A stretch of 64,000 nucleotides of DNA from Mycolicibacterium crocinum (GTDB lineage Bacteria > Actinomycetota > Actinomycetes > Mycobacteriales > Mycobacteriaceae). The stretch spans positions 5,208,001-5,272,000 of the forward strand of contig NZ_CP092362.2 in NCBI RefSeq assembly GCF_022370635.2, read 5' to 3'. The notes beneath the pieces are model-generated. The model saw only the letters and a list, made by a program, of their open reading frames with translations. It had not been told where the DNA came from and searched no databases. The position numbers and the translations under genes were made by a program. Shown in pieces: positions 8,128-15,776 of the stretch (position 1 is its first letter; the number at the start of each line of letters is the position of its first letter).

Positions 8128-9402
8128 CTACTGCGGCGTCAGAAACGCTTGCAGCGCAGCGGCATACGCGATGACGTCGGCCGCACCCATGAGTTCACGG
8201 GCGGAGTGCATGGCCAATTGTGCGGCCCCGACGTCGACGGTGGGGATGCCGGTGCGCGCCGACGTCATCGGGCCGATCGTCGAGCCGCAGGGCAGATCGG
8301 CGCGATGCTCGTAGCGCTGCAGCGGTACCCCGGCCTGTCGGCAGGCGAGTTCGAAGGCCGCCGCGGTCCGGCCGTCGGTGGCGTAGCGCAGGTTCGGTTG
8401 CACCTTGAGCACCGGGCCGCCGTCGACGGCGATCAGGTGCCCGGGTTCGTGGCGGTCGGGATAGTTGGGATGCGTCGCGTGCGCCATGTCGCCGGAGGCG
8501 ACCATCGACGCGGTCAGCCGGCGCAGAAAATCCTCGCGGTCACCACCGGCCGCGAGCACGATGCGCTCGAGCGTGGTCAGCAAGAGATCCGACTGGGCAC
8601 CGTGATCCGACGTCGAGCCGACCTCCTCGTGGTCGAACAGCGCCAGCACGGGCAGATAGCCGCCCGGCTCGGCGGCCAGGAACGCCTCCAGCCCGGCGTA
8701 GCAGGTGCCCTGGTTGTCCAGCCGGGGGGCGCTGACGAACTCGGCGTCCGCGCCGATCAGCGCCGACGGGGTCAGGTCGTGGGTCATCAGGTCGGCGGAC
8801 AGCACGTCGGACGGGCCTACGTCGGCGTGTTCGGCGACGTAGGCGAGGAACGACCGGGTCGTGTCCCCCAGACCCCACACGGCGTTGACGTGGCGCTGCG
8901 GATCGAGCTTCACCGCCGCGCGGTCCTCGGCGAGGTGGATGGCCAGCTGCGGCACCCGCAGGATCGGCGCGTCGATGCGCACCAGCCGGTGCGACACACC
9001 GCCGTCGGCGTCGCGGTCCCGCACCGAGAGCCGGCCGCTGACGCCGAGGTCGCGATCCAGCCAGGAGTTCAGCCACACCCCGCCATACGGCTCCAGCGCC
9101 ACCACTCGCCAACCCGCCACCACCCGGTCCGGATGCTGTTTGACGCGCAGGTTCGGGCTGTCGGTGTGGCCGCCGACGATGCGGAACGGCCGGCCCGGGT
9201 CACCACTGGTGTTCCACGCCACCAGCGAGCCCGCCCGCACCGTGAAGTACCGGCCACCCCGATCGGGCCACCGGTCGGTCTCGGCCAGTTCGGTGTAGCC
9301 GGCGTCGCGCAGCCGTCCGGCCGCCGTCCGGCAGACATGGAACGGCGACGGCGACGCGTCGATGAATTCGCACAAACCCTGCGCGCTGGCCGCTGTGGAC
9401 AT
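8128..9402 (-). CDS. pepC: M18-family aminopeptidase
   Basis: A 424-residue dinuclear zinc aminopeptidase that removes N-terminal residues, often acidic ones, from peptides in the cytoplasm. Metal-site motifs are GGHTDSP (His79, Asp81), FDHEEVGS with the catalytic Glu pair, and a late HSARELMG segment carrying the last metal His. Length is usual for M18. The ORF opens with several ATGs (9414, 9411, 9402); MSTAAS at 9402 aligns best with family starts. The gene is divergent from the DyP-encapsulin operon, as in M. tuberculosis (Rv0800 beside Rv0799c-Rv0798c). Confidence 0.93.
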   Translation of the reverse strand: MSTAASAQGLCEFIDASPSPFHVCRTAAGRLRDAGYTELAETDRWPDRGGRYFTVRAGSLVAWNTSGDPGRPFRIVGGHTDSPNLRVKQHPDRVVAGWRVVALEPYGGVWLNSWLDRDLGVSGRLSVRDRDADGGVSHRLVRIDAPILRVPQLAIHLAEDRAAVKLDPQRHVNAVWGLGDTTRSFLAYVAEHADVGPSDVLSADLMTHDLTPSALIGADAEFVSAPRLDNQGTCYAGLEAFLAAEPGGYLPVLALFDHEEVGSTSDHGAQSDLLLTTLERIVLAAGGDREDFLRRLTASMVASGDMAHATHPNYPDRHEPGHLIAVDGGPVLKVQPNLRYATDGRTAAAFELACRQAGVPLQRYEHRADLPCGSTIGPMTSARTGIPTVDVGAAQLAMHSARELMGAADVIAYAAALQAFLTPQ

Positions 9403-9432
9403 GTTCACCATCATCGCCGACATCATTTTCGT

Positions 9433-9438
9433 TAGGGT
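9433..9438 (+). promoter_or_regulatory. Probable -10 element of the DyP-encapsulin operon
   Basis: TAGGGT lies 6 bases before GTG 9445, in the 42-bp gap between the divergent aminopeptidase and DyP genes. No ribosome-binding site precedes the GTG, so a leaderless message is likely. Confidence 0.4.
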
Positions 9439-9444
9439 CAAGCG

Positions 9445-10467
9445 GTGCCCTCCCCGCTACCCCAACCGGTACTGGCTCCGCTGACACCCGCCGCCATCTT
9501 CTTGGTGGCCACGATCAACTCCGGCGGTGAGGCCGCCGTGCACGACGCACTGCCGGACCTCGCCGGCCTGGTGCGCGCGATCGGGTTTCGCGATCCGTCG
9601 AAGAACCTGTCGATGGTCACCTCGATCGGATCCGAGGCGTGGGACCGCTTGTTCTCCGGACCGCGACCCAAGGATCTGCACCCGTTCGTCGAGCTGCACG
9701 GGTCGCGCCACCACGCCCCGGCCACCCCGGGCGATCTGCTGTTCCACATCCGCGCCGAGGTGCTCGACGTGTGCTTCGAGCTGGCCGGCCGGGTGGTCAA
9801 GGCGATGGCCGGGGCGATCACGATCGTCGACGAGGTGCACGGTTTCAAGTTCTTCGACAACCGCGATCTGCTCGGCTTCGTCGACGGCACCGAGAATCCG
9901 GACGGCCCACTTGCGGTGAGCGCCAGCCAGATCGGGGACGAGGACCCGGATTTCGCCGGCGGCTGTTATGTGCACGTGCAGAAGTACCTGCACGACATGA
10001 CGTCGTGGGACGCGCTGTCGGTGACCGAGCAGGAGCGCGTGATCGGTCGCACCAAGCTCGAGGACATCGAGATGCCCGACGACGTGAAACCGTCGAATTC
10101 CCATATCGCCCTCAACGTGATCTCCGACGACGACGGTAACGAGCTCAAGATCATCCGGCACAACATGCCGTTCGGGGAGATCGGCAAGGACGAGTTCGGC
10201 ACCTACTACATCGGCTACTCGCGTTCGCCCGACGTCACCGAGAAGATGTTGGAGAACATGTTCATCGGCGACCCGCCCGGCAACACCGACCGGATCCTGG
10301 ACTTCTCCACCGCGGTCACCGGTGCCCTGTTCTTCACGCCGATCACCGATTTCCTCAACGATCCGCCGCCGAGGCCGGGCTTCGGCGACGACGACGCAGC
10401 TCCCCCGGCACCCGCCCCTACTTCCGACGGCTCATTGGCGATCGGCAGCCTGAAAGGACAGTCCTGA
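9445..10467 (+). CDS. Dye-decolorizing (DyP-type) heme peroxidase, encapsulin cargo
   Basis: A 340-residue DyP peroxidase using heme and H2O2 to oxidize small substrates. The GXXDG motif is GFVDGTENP (144-152, Asp147), the proximal heme His is in SNSH (His220) and the distal Arg is in IIRHNMPFG (Arg238). After a Pro/Ala-rich linker (about 315-327) the protein ends DGSLAIGSLKGQS, which matches known encapsulin-targeting peptides (SLxIGSLKG). The encapsulin gene follows immediately with a TGATG overlap, so cargo and shell are coexpressed and the enzyme should be packed inside the compartment. The GTG start agrees with the family N-terminus. Confidence 0.96.
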   Translation: MPSPLPQPVLAPLTPAAIFLVATINSGGEAAVHDALPDLAGLVRAIGFRDPSKNLSMVTSIGSEAWDRLFSGPRPKDLHPFVELHGSRHHAPATPGDLLFHIRAEVLDVCFELAGRVVKAMAGAITIVDEVHGFKFFDNRDLLGFVDGTENPDGPLAVSASQIGDEDPDFAGGCYVHVQKYLHDMTSWDALSVTEQERVIGRTKLEDIEMPDDVKPSNSHIALNVISDDDGNELKIIRHNMPFGEIGKDEFGTYYIGYSRSPDVTEKMLENMFIGDPPGNTDRILDFSTAVTGALFFTPITDFLNDPPPRPGFGDDDAAPPAPAPTSDGSLAIGSLKGQS

Positions 10468-11264
10468 TGAACAACCTCTACCGCGAGCTCGCCCCGATCA
10501 CCGAATCAGCCTGGAGCGAAATCGAATTGGAGGCTTCGCGCACATTCAAGCGGCATATCGCCGGCCGCCGCGTTGTCGACGTGAGCGAGCCGGGCGGTCC
10601 GGTGACGGCGGCGGTGAGCACCGGCCACCTGCGCGACGTGGCGGCGCCGGCCGACGGCGTCGTGGCGCACCTGCGCGAGTCCAAGCCGCTGGTGCGGCTG
10701 CGGGTGCCGTTCACGGTGTCGCGCACCGCAATCGACGACGTGGAGCGCGGCGCGCAGGACTCCGACTGGGATCCGGTCAAGGCCGCCGCCAAGAAGCTGG
10801 CGTTCATCGAGGACCGCGCGATCTTCGAGGGCTACAAGGAGGCCGCGATCGACGGCATCCGGATGTGCAGCTCCAACCCGGCGCTGGCCCTGCCCGAGGA
10901 CGCCCGCGAATACCCCGACGTCTTCGCCCAGGCGCTGTCCGAGCTGCGGCTCGCCGGTGTCGACGGCCCCTACTCGGTGCTGCTGTCCGCCGACGCCTAC
11001 ACCAAGGTCAGTGAGACCACCGAGCACGGCTATCCGATCCGGGAGCACCTCAACCGGTTGGTGGACGGCGACATCATCTGGGCGCCCGCGATCGACGGCG
11101 CGTTCCTGCTGAGCACCCGCGGCGGCGACTTCGACCTGCAGCTGGGCACCGACGTCGCGATCGGCTACCTGAGCCACGACGCCGACACCGTGCAGCTGTA
11201 CCTGCAGGAGACGATGACGTTCCTCTGCTACACCGCTGAGGCCTCGGTCGCGCTGACCGCCTGA
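10467..11264 (+). CDS. Encapsulin shell protein (Cfp29-type, HK97 fold)
   Basis: A 265-residue family 1 encapsulin that self-assembles into a protein nanocompartment around DyP. The N-terminus MNNLYRELAPITESAW is the classical encapsulin opening helix, which also contacts cargo peptides. The rest follows the HK97-like arrangement with segments such as VPFTVSR, EDRAIFEGY and the C-terminal ETMTFLCYTAEASVAL. It is 85-90% like recalled mycobacterial Cfp29 by eye. Its ATG overlaps the DyP stop (TGATG). The last codons and stop lie inside one copy of a 19-bp direct repeat. Confidence 0.96.
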   Translation: MNNLYRELAPITESAWSEIELEASRTFKRHIAGRRVVDVSEPGGPVTAAVSTGHLRDVAAPADGVVAHLRESKPLVRLRVPFTVSRTAIDDVERGAQDSDWDPVKAAAKKLAFIEDRAIFEGYKEAAIDGIRMCSSNPALALPEDAREYPDVFAQALSELRLAGVDGPYSVLLSADAYTKVSETTEHGYPIREHLNRLVDGDIIWAPAIDGAFLLSTRGGDFDLQLGTDVAIGYLSHDADTVQLYLQETMTFLCYTAEASVALTA

Positions 11265-11407
11265 GTCGCCTTCATCGAAGGTGAACCCGCGAGCGTTCCC
11301 CTTCGCGCCTTCGGCGAGATCGACGCCAGCGAGGAAAAGTACGAGAAGGGTCCGCGCCAGCGTCAATCTCGGCGCGGGTCCTCTCCCACGCTGACCGCCT
11401 GAGTCGC
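11251..11407. repeat. 19-bp perfect direct repeat enclosing the encapsulin-purQ spacer
   Basis: The 19-mer CGCTGACCGCCTGAGTCGC occurs at 11251-11269, covering the encapsulin stop codon, and again at 11389-11407, ending at the last base of the purQ stop. The copies start 138 bases apart. The unit between them carries a hairpin and no ORF. A tandem duplication product or a small insertion that duplicated its target are both possible. Confidence 0.7.
11345..11383. terminator. Candidate bidirectional terminator between encapsulin and purQ
   Basis: CCGCGCC (11352-11358) pairs with GGCGCGG (11371-11377) around a 12-base loop. Outward G-T wobbles and a second GAGAAGG/CCTCTC stem extend it. It sits between two convergent genes. 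There is no clear T-run, which is common in this GC-rich group. Confidence 0.5.
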
Positions 11408-12084
11408 TACGTGGCAGCCAGCACCGTGTCGAGCGCCGAGTAGAAGATGCCGAGCCCGTCGTCCGACGGGCCGGTCAGCGCTTCGGTGGCGTGCTCGGGA
11501 TGCGGCATCAGCCCGACCACCCGGCCGTTGGCGGAGCTGACGCCCGCGATGTCGCGCATCGAGCCGTTGAGGTTCTCCACGTAGCGGAACACCACCCGTC
11601 CCTCACCCTCGAGTTCGTCGAGCACGGACTCGCTGGCCACATAGCGACCCTCGCCCGATTTGAGCGGCACCAGCAGTTCGGCACCCCATTCGTAGCGCGA
11701 GGTCCACGCGCTGGTGATCGAGTCCACCTTCAGCCAGACGTCGCGGCAGATGAAGTGCAGCCCGGCGTTGCGGGTCAGCGCGCCGGGCAGCAGCCCGGCC
11801 TCGCACAGCACCTGGAAGCCGTTGCAGATGCCGAGCACCGGCATGCCCTTGTTCGCGGCCTCGATGACTTCACCCATGACGGGCGCGAACTTCGCGATCG
11901 CGCCGCAACGCAGGTAGTCGCCATAGGAGAAGCCGCCCGGCACCACCACGGCGTCGACCCCCTTGAGGTCGGCGTCGCCGTGCCACAGGTTGACCGCCTC
12001 GGCACCGGCCAGCCGCACCGCCCGGGCCGCGTCGACGTCGTCGAGGGTGCCGGGGAAGGTGATGACGCCGATGCGGGCGCTCAC
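11407..12084 (-). CDS. purQ: Phosphoribosylformylglycinamidine synthase glutaminase subunit PurQ
   Basis: The 225-residue class I glutaminase of the PurSLQ complex supplies ammonia to PurL. The nucleophile elbow GICNGFQVLCE (Cys near residue 88) and the late PHPEHA segment carrying the catalytic His and Glu are intact. GTG 12084 overlaps the purS stop by GTGA, so purS and purQ are translationally coupled. PurL, the synthase partner, is encoded 5 kb to the left in another operon. The gene converges on the encapsulin gene across a repeat-flanked spacer. Confidence 0.97.
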   Translation of the reverse strand: MSARIGVITFPGTLDDVDAARAVRLAGAEAVNLWHGDADLKGVDAVVVPGGFSYGDYLRCGAIAKFAPVMGEVIEAANKGMPVLGICNGFQVLCEAGLLPGALTRNAGLHFICRDVWLKVDSITSAWTSRYEWGAELLVPLKSGEGRYVASESVLDELEGEGRVVFRYVENLNGSMRDIAGVSSANGRVVGLMPHPEHATEALTGPSDDGLGIFYSALDTVLAAT

Positions 12085-12320
12085 GAGGGGTCCCGGGTGA
12101 CCGTGAAGTCCTCGATCACCGTGTTCGCCAGTAGCGACTCGGCGATCTCGGCGAGCGCGGAGTCGCTGACCGAATCATCGACCTCGAGCTCGAATCGCTT
12201 GCCCTGCCGAACATCTGAGATACCGGCGTGTCCCAGCCGGCCCAAGGCGCCGACGATCGCCTGACCCTGCGGGTCGAGAATCTCGGCTTTGGGCATCACG
12301 TTGACCACTACACGGGCCAC
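12081..12320 (-). CDS. purS: PurS subunit of FGAM synthase
   Basis: A 79-residue small subunit that bridges PurL and PurQ. The sequence ARVVVNVMPKAEILDPQGQ followed by a Gly-Leu-rich helix is the standard PurS signature, with a C-terminal strand ending in the IEDFTVTRDPS segment. GTG 12320 has AGGAG 7-8 bases upstream. It forms a two-gene operon with purQ through a 4-base overlap. Short but unmistakable. Confidence 0.95.
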   Translation of the reverse strand: MARVVVNVMPKAEILDPQGQAIVGALGRLGHAGISDVRQGKRFELEVDDSVSDSALAEIAESLLANTVIEDFTVTRDPS

Positions 12321-12371
12321 AGGCGCTCCTGCTGACGTCGACGACTATTGCGGGTCAACTCTACCGGCGGC

Positions 12372-13025
12372 TCACCCGCAGGACCCGATGTAGGCGGTGC
12401 ACAGCGGCGCGCCGAGCGCGTCGAGCAGGCTTTCGTCGCTGCCCATCGGCCAAGGCGTCTGCGGAGGTGCGGTTGACCACATGGCGAGTTCCGTCACCGT
12501 GCTGTTGGCCGGAGTGGCCACGATGTACTGGCGCAGGATCACCGGACCGCTGATCACGGCGGCCGCCCGGTCGTAGCCGTCGAAGGTCAGTGACGGGGAG
12601 GTTGACGGGTTGGTGCGCTGACAGGACCGCAGCGCGGCAACGGCATGGTGGAAGACGTCGTCGGCGAGCTGACCGCCACGCCAGGTCTCCCCACGCCAGT
12701 GCATCACCGTGGCCTGCAGCTGCCACTGCCCGTCGGGATTCGCCACGGTCGCGCGTTCGGCGACGGCGTAGGCGCGCGGATCGTCGGCCACCGGCGGTGA
12801 CCCGCACAGTTCCTCGAACCGGAACCGCGGTGCGACGGCGGTGACCGCCACCCCGGAGAGCCGAGGCCAGGTGTACCGGGCGTTCAGCGGGATCGCCCAC
12901 GGGGCGATCCACGCCGCGTCGGGAATGCGGTCGCAGTTGGGCGGGCAGGTGTCGGAATCGGCGGCAGCGTGCGGCGGGACGGTGAGCCCGCAGGCCACCA
13001 GCATCATCGCGATGACCAACCGCAT
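12372..13025 (-). CDS. Conserved exported protein, possibly a lipoprotein
   Basis: A 217-residue secreted protein. The N-terminus MRLVIAMMLVACGLTVPPHAAADS has a short hydrophobic core. It contains both LVAC, which fits a lipobox with Cys12, and a downstream AAA signal peptidase I-like site, so anchoring is uncertain. The mature part has four to six Cys (for example DTCPPNCDRIP, ELCGSP, RSCQR, PLCTAYIGSCG), suggesting disulfides. It resembles the ATPase-free exported protein next to purS in other mycobacteria. ATG 13025 has GGAAGG about 10 bases upstream. Function is unknown. It is divergent from the metallo-hydrolase gene, with 37 bases between starts. Confidence 0.8.
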   Translation of the reverse strand: MRLVIAMMLVACGLTVPPHAAADSDTCPPNCDRIPDAAWIAPWAIPLNARYTWPRLSGVAVTAVAPRFRFEELCGSPPVADDPRAYAVAERATVANPDGQWQLQATVMHWRGETWRGGQLADDVFHHAVAALRSCQRTNPSTSPSLTFDGYDRAAAVISGPVILRQYIVATPANSTVTELAMWSTAPPQTPWPMGSDESLLDALGAPLCTAYIGSCG

Positions 13026-13062
13026 GTATTCGACGCCTTCCGGTGCGCGCACAATCGTAAGC

Positions 13063-13701
13063 ATGGAGTTGACTCATTTCGGGCATTCATGTCTTCTCGC
13101 CGAGTTCGATGGCGCCACGCTGTTGTTCGATCCGGGTAACTTCTCGCACGGCTTCGAGGGCGTGACGGGCCTCTCGGCCATCCTGATCACCCACCAACAC
13201 CCCGACCACGCGGACCGCGAACGGCTGCCCGCGCTGGTGGAAGCCAATCCGAACGCGGTGCTCTACGCCGACCCGGCGACCGCGGCCGAGCTCGGTGAAC
13301 CGTGGCGCGCGGTGCACGTCGGCGACGAGCTGAACGTGGCCGGACTCTGCATCCGCGGCGTCGGCGGCAAGCACGCGGTGATCCACCCGGAGATCCCGAT
13401 CATCGACAACATCTCGTATCTGGTCGGCGATGCCGAGCACCCGGCGCGGCTGATGCATCCCGGTGACGCGCTGTTCGTGCCCGGCGAGCCAGTCGACGTG
13501 CTGGCCACGCCCGCGGCGGCACCGTGGATGAAGATCTCCGAGGCGGTGGACTATCTGCGGGCGGTCGCACCGGAGCACGCGGTCCCGATCCACCAGGGGG
13601 TGGTGGCCCCCGAGGCACGTGGGATCTATTACGGTCGGCTCACCGAGATGACCGATACCGATTTCCGGGTGTTGCCGGAAGAGAACTCGTTCCGGTTCTG
13701 A
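13063..13701 (+). CDS. MBL-fold metallo-hydrolase
   Basis: A 212-residue metallo-beta-lactamase-fold hydrolase of the short UlaG-like type. The metal motif is HQHPDHAD (His44, His46, Asp48, His49), with later ligands likely in MHPGD and IHQGV. It corresponds by position to Rv0786c of M. tuberculosis. ATG 13063 is the family start; the longer ORF upstream is antisense to the exported protein gene. The SDR gene follows after 18 bases and is probably cotranscribed. Substrate is unknown. Confidence 0.88.
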   Translation: MELTHFGHSCLLAEFDGATLLFDPGNFSHGFEGVTGLSAILITHQHPDHADRERLPALVEANPNAVLYADPATAAELGEPWRAVHVGDELNVAGLCIRGVGGKHAVIHPEIPIIDNISYLVGDAEHPARLMHPGDALFVPGEPVDVLATPAAAPWMKISEAVDYLRAVAPEHAVPIHQGVVAPEARGIYYGRLTEMTDTDFRVLPEENSFRF

Positions 13702-13719
13702 AACCTGCTGAGGGGCAAC

Positions 13720-14526
13720 ATGAGTGAAGCCGACCTGACCAAGCTGTTCGGACTGTCCGGGAAGACCGCTCTGGTCACCGGCGGGAGCAGCGGCATCGGG
13801 GTGATGATCGCGCGCGGCCTGCTGCAGGCCGGTGCGGAGGTGATCATCAGTTCCCGCAAGGCCGACAAATGCGAGCAGGTCGTCGCCGAGCTCTCCGAAT
13901 TCGGGTCCATCCGCGCCATCCCGGCGGACCTCTCCCGCCAGGAGGAGTGCAAGCGGCTGGCCGCCGAGGTTCTCGCCGGCACTGACACGCTGCACATCCT
14001 GGTCAACAACGCCGGTGCGACGTGGGGCGAACCGCTGGAGTCGTTTCCGGCCTCGGCGTGGGACAAGGTTCTCGACCTCAACGTGAAGTCACCGTTCTGG
14101 CTGGTGCAGGAGCTGGTCGGCGCGCTGCGGAAGGCCGGCACGCACGATGACCCGGCACGGATCATCAACATCGGCAGCATCGACGGTATCCATGTGCCGG
14201 TGATGCACACCTACTCCTATTCGGCCAGCAAGGCGGCCGTGCATCAGCTGACCCGGGTGCTCGCTAAAGAGCTTGGCCCGCAACACATCACGGCCAATGC
14301 CATCGCACCGGGCCCGTTCCAGTCGAAGATGATGGCCGCTACGCTCGACGCGTTCGGTGACGCGATCGCGGCTTCCTCGCCGCTGCAACGGATCGGCCGT
14401 GACGACGATATGGCCGGCATCGCGATTTTCCTGGCCAGCCGGGCAGGCTCCTATGTGAACGGGGCGATCATCCCGGTCGACGGCGGGATGGCGACGACCG
14501 CGAGTGGCTCCGGCTCACGCAGCTGA
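13720..14526 (+). CDS. Short-chain dehydrogenase/reductase (RhlG/FabG-like)
   Basis: A 268-residue classical SDR. It has the nucleotide-binding TGGSSGIG (20-27), NNAG (96-99), and a Ser153, Tyr167, Lys171 catalytic set in the YSASK context. SRK in the beta2 loop suggests NADPH preference. The family reduces 3-oxoacyl or related keto groups. ATG 13720 follows GAGGGGCAAC, a plausible ribosome site. Its 3' end overlaps the convergent DUF2334 gene by 12 bases. Confidence 0.9.
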   Translation: MSEADLTKLFGLSGKTALVTGGSSGIGVMIARGLLQAGAEVIISSRKADKCEQVVAELSEFGSIRAIPADLSRQEECKRLAAEVLAGTDTLHILVNNAGATWGEPLESFPASAWDKVLDLNVKSPFWLVQELVGALRKAGTHDDPARIINIGSIDGIHVPVMHTYSYSASKAAVHQLTRVLAKELGPQHITANAIAPGPFQSKMMAATLDAFGDAIAASSPLQRIGRDDDMAGIAIFLASRAGSYVNGAIIPVDGGMATTASGSGSRS

Positions 14527-15219
14527 GCTGGCTGGGATCTGCGGATCCCAGCGGTGCACCGTCGGTGTGCAGCCGTACATCAGGGCCAGATCGATTGCGT
14601 CGAGCATGGCCTGGCGCGGCCCAACTTTGCGCAATTGCTTTGCGGTGACGGCCAGTCGGACCACTCCGCCGCGGCGGGCGGTGCGTTCGGCCGACAGCAC
14701 CAGCGTGCGGCACCACCCGGGTTCGGTGACGAATACCTCGCCGATGCCGACCACCCTGGCTCGGCTGGTGGCGCCGGTCATCAGGTCGGTGACGCGGTGC
14801 AGGTCGACCAGCAACCGAAACCCATTGCGCGGCAGAGCAAATTCTGTGCCCGCGGAGACTGTCCACCCGGGGGCGGCGAACAGCCGGGTCCTCAAGCCCA
14901 CATGTTCGAGCACCCGGTCGGCGCCCATCAGCCGCAGGTTGGCCTCGTGCGCGGGCAGGGTGGCGAATTCGCCACGCAGCTTCTTCGTGGCGGCCGCGTC
15001 GAACCCGTGCAACACGACCGCGTCACCGCCGGCACGGCGGTGAGTCAGCCAGGTGACGGTGCGCGGGTCGGACTCCAGGCGGTAACCGCCCTTGAGCCGG
15101 GGCGCGACGAGCAGCGAGAGCGGAACCCCGCGACCTTCGAGCGCACGGGCGAACTCGTCGACCTCGCCCAGCGTCCGGTCACTGATCCCGGACACCGACA
15201 CGATGAGTTGTCCAGCCAC
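14515..15219 (-). CDS. DUF2334-type polysaccharide deacetylase-like protein
   Basis: A 234-residue protein of the DUF2334 group within the NodB-like deacetylase superfamily. It begins QLIVSVSGISDRTLGEVDEF, continues with the VPLSLLVAPRLKG strand, and has a VVLHGFDAAATKK motif where classical deacetylases carry metal-binding residues. No signal peptide is seen, so it acts in the cytoplasm or on intracellular substrates. GTG 15219 is the only reasonable start. It matches the position of Rv0784 in M. tuberculosis. Enzymatic activity is not established from sequence. Confidence 0.75.
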   Translation of the reverse strand: MAGQLIVSVSGISDRTLGEVDEFARALEGRGVPLSLLVAPRLKGGYRLESDPRTVTWLTHRRAGGDAVVLHGFDAAATKKLRGEFATLPAHEANLRLMGADRVLEHVGLRTRLFAAPGWTVSAGTEFALPRNGFRLLVDLHRVTDLMTGATSRARVVGIGEVFVTEPGWCRTLVLSAERTARRGGVVRLAVTAKQLRKVGPRQAMLDAIDLALMYGCTPTVHRWDPQIPASSAA

Positions 15220-15287
15220 TCCCGCAGTGTGGCAATTCCAGGTGTCCGCACGGTGTCTGCCAGCTTGAGGTCAGGCAACCATTCGGT

Positions 15288-15776
15288 TCAGCCCGGCAGG
15301 ACCGCCTCGATCGCGGCGACCACCTCGGGGGCGTTCGGCTCGGTTTGCGGACGGAACCGGTTGACCACCCTGCCGCCGGGGGCGATCACGAACTTCTCGA
15401 AGTTCCATGCGATGTCGCCGGCCTTGCCGTCGGCGTCGGCGACAGTGGTGAGCTCGGCATACAGTGGGTGCCGGTCGTCGCCGTTGACATCGGTCTTCGC
15501 CAACAGCGGGAACGTCACACCGTAGGTGGTGGAACAGAACGTCTGGATCTCCTCCGCCGTTCCGGGTTCCTGACCCATGAACTGGTTGCAGGGCACCCCG
15601 ATCACGGTCAGGCCGCGGTCCCCGTAGTCGCGGGCCAATTGCTCGAGCGCGCTGTACTGCGGGGTGAGACCGCATTTGGACGCGACGTTGACCAGCAGGA
15701 TCGCCCGGTCGGCGAAGTCGCCCAGCGAGGTGGGCTTGCCGTCGAGCGTGGTCAGCGGGATGTCGATCAGACTCAT
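15288..15776 (-). CDS. Glutathione peroxidase-family thiol peroxidase
   Basis: A 162-residue Gpx-fold peroxidase with peroxidatic Cys35 (NVASKCGLT), Gln in CNQFMGQE, Trp in WNFEKF, and a candidate resolving Cys81. The Cys, not selenocysteine, form of this family uses thioredoxin in bacteria lacking glutathione, as mycobacteria do. ATG 15776 overlaps the ptrB stop by ATGA. It is the last gene of the purC-ptrB-gpx operon, which links it to peptide turnover or stress only by position. Confidence 0.93.
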   Translation of the reverse strand: MSLIDIPLTTLDGKPTSLGDFADRAILLVNVASKCGLTPQYSALEQLARDYGDRGLTVIGVPCNQFMGQEPGTAEEIQTFCSTTYGVTFPLLAKTDVNGDDRHPLYAELTTVADADGKAGDIAWNFEKFVIAPGGRVVNRFRPQTEPNAPEVVAAIEAVLPG

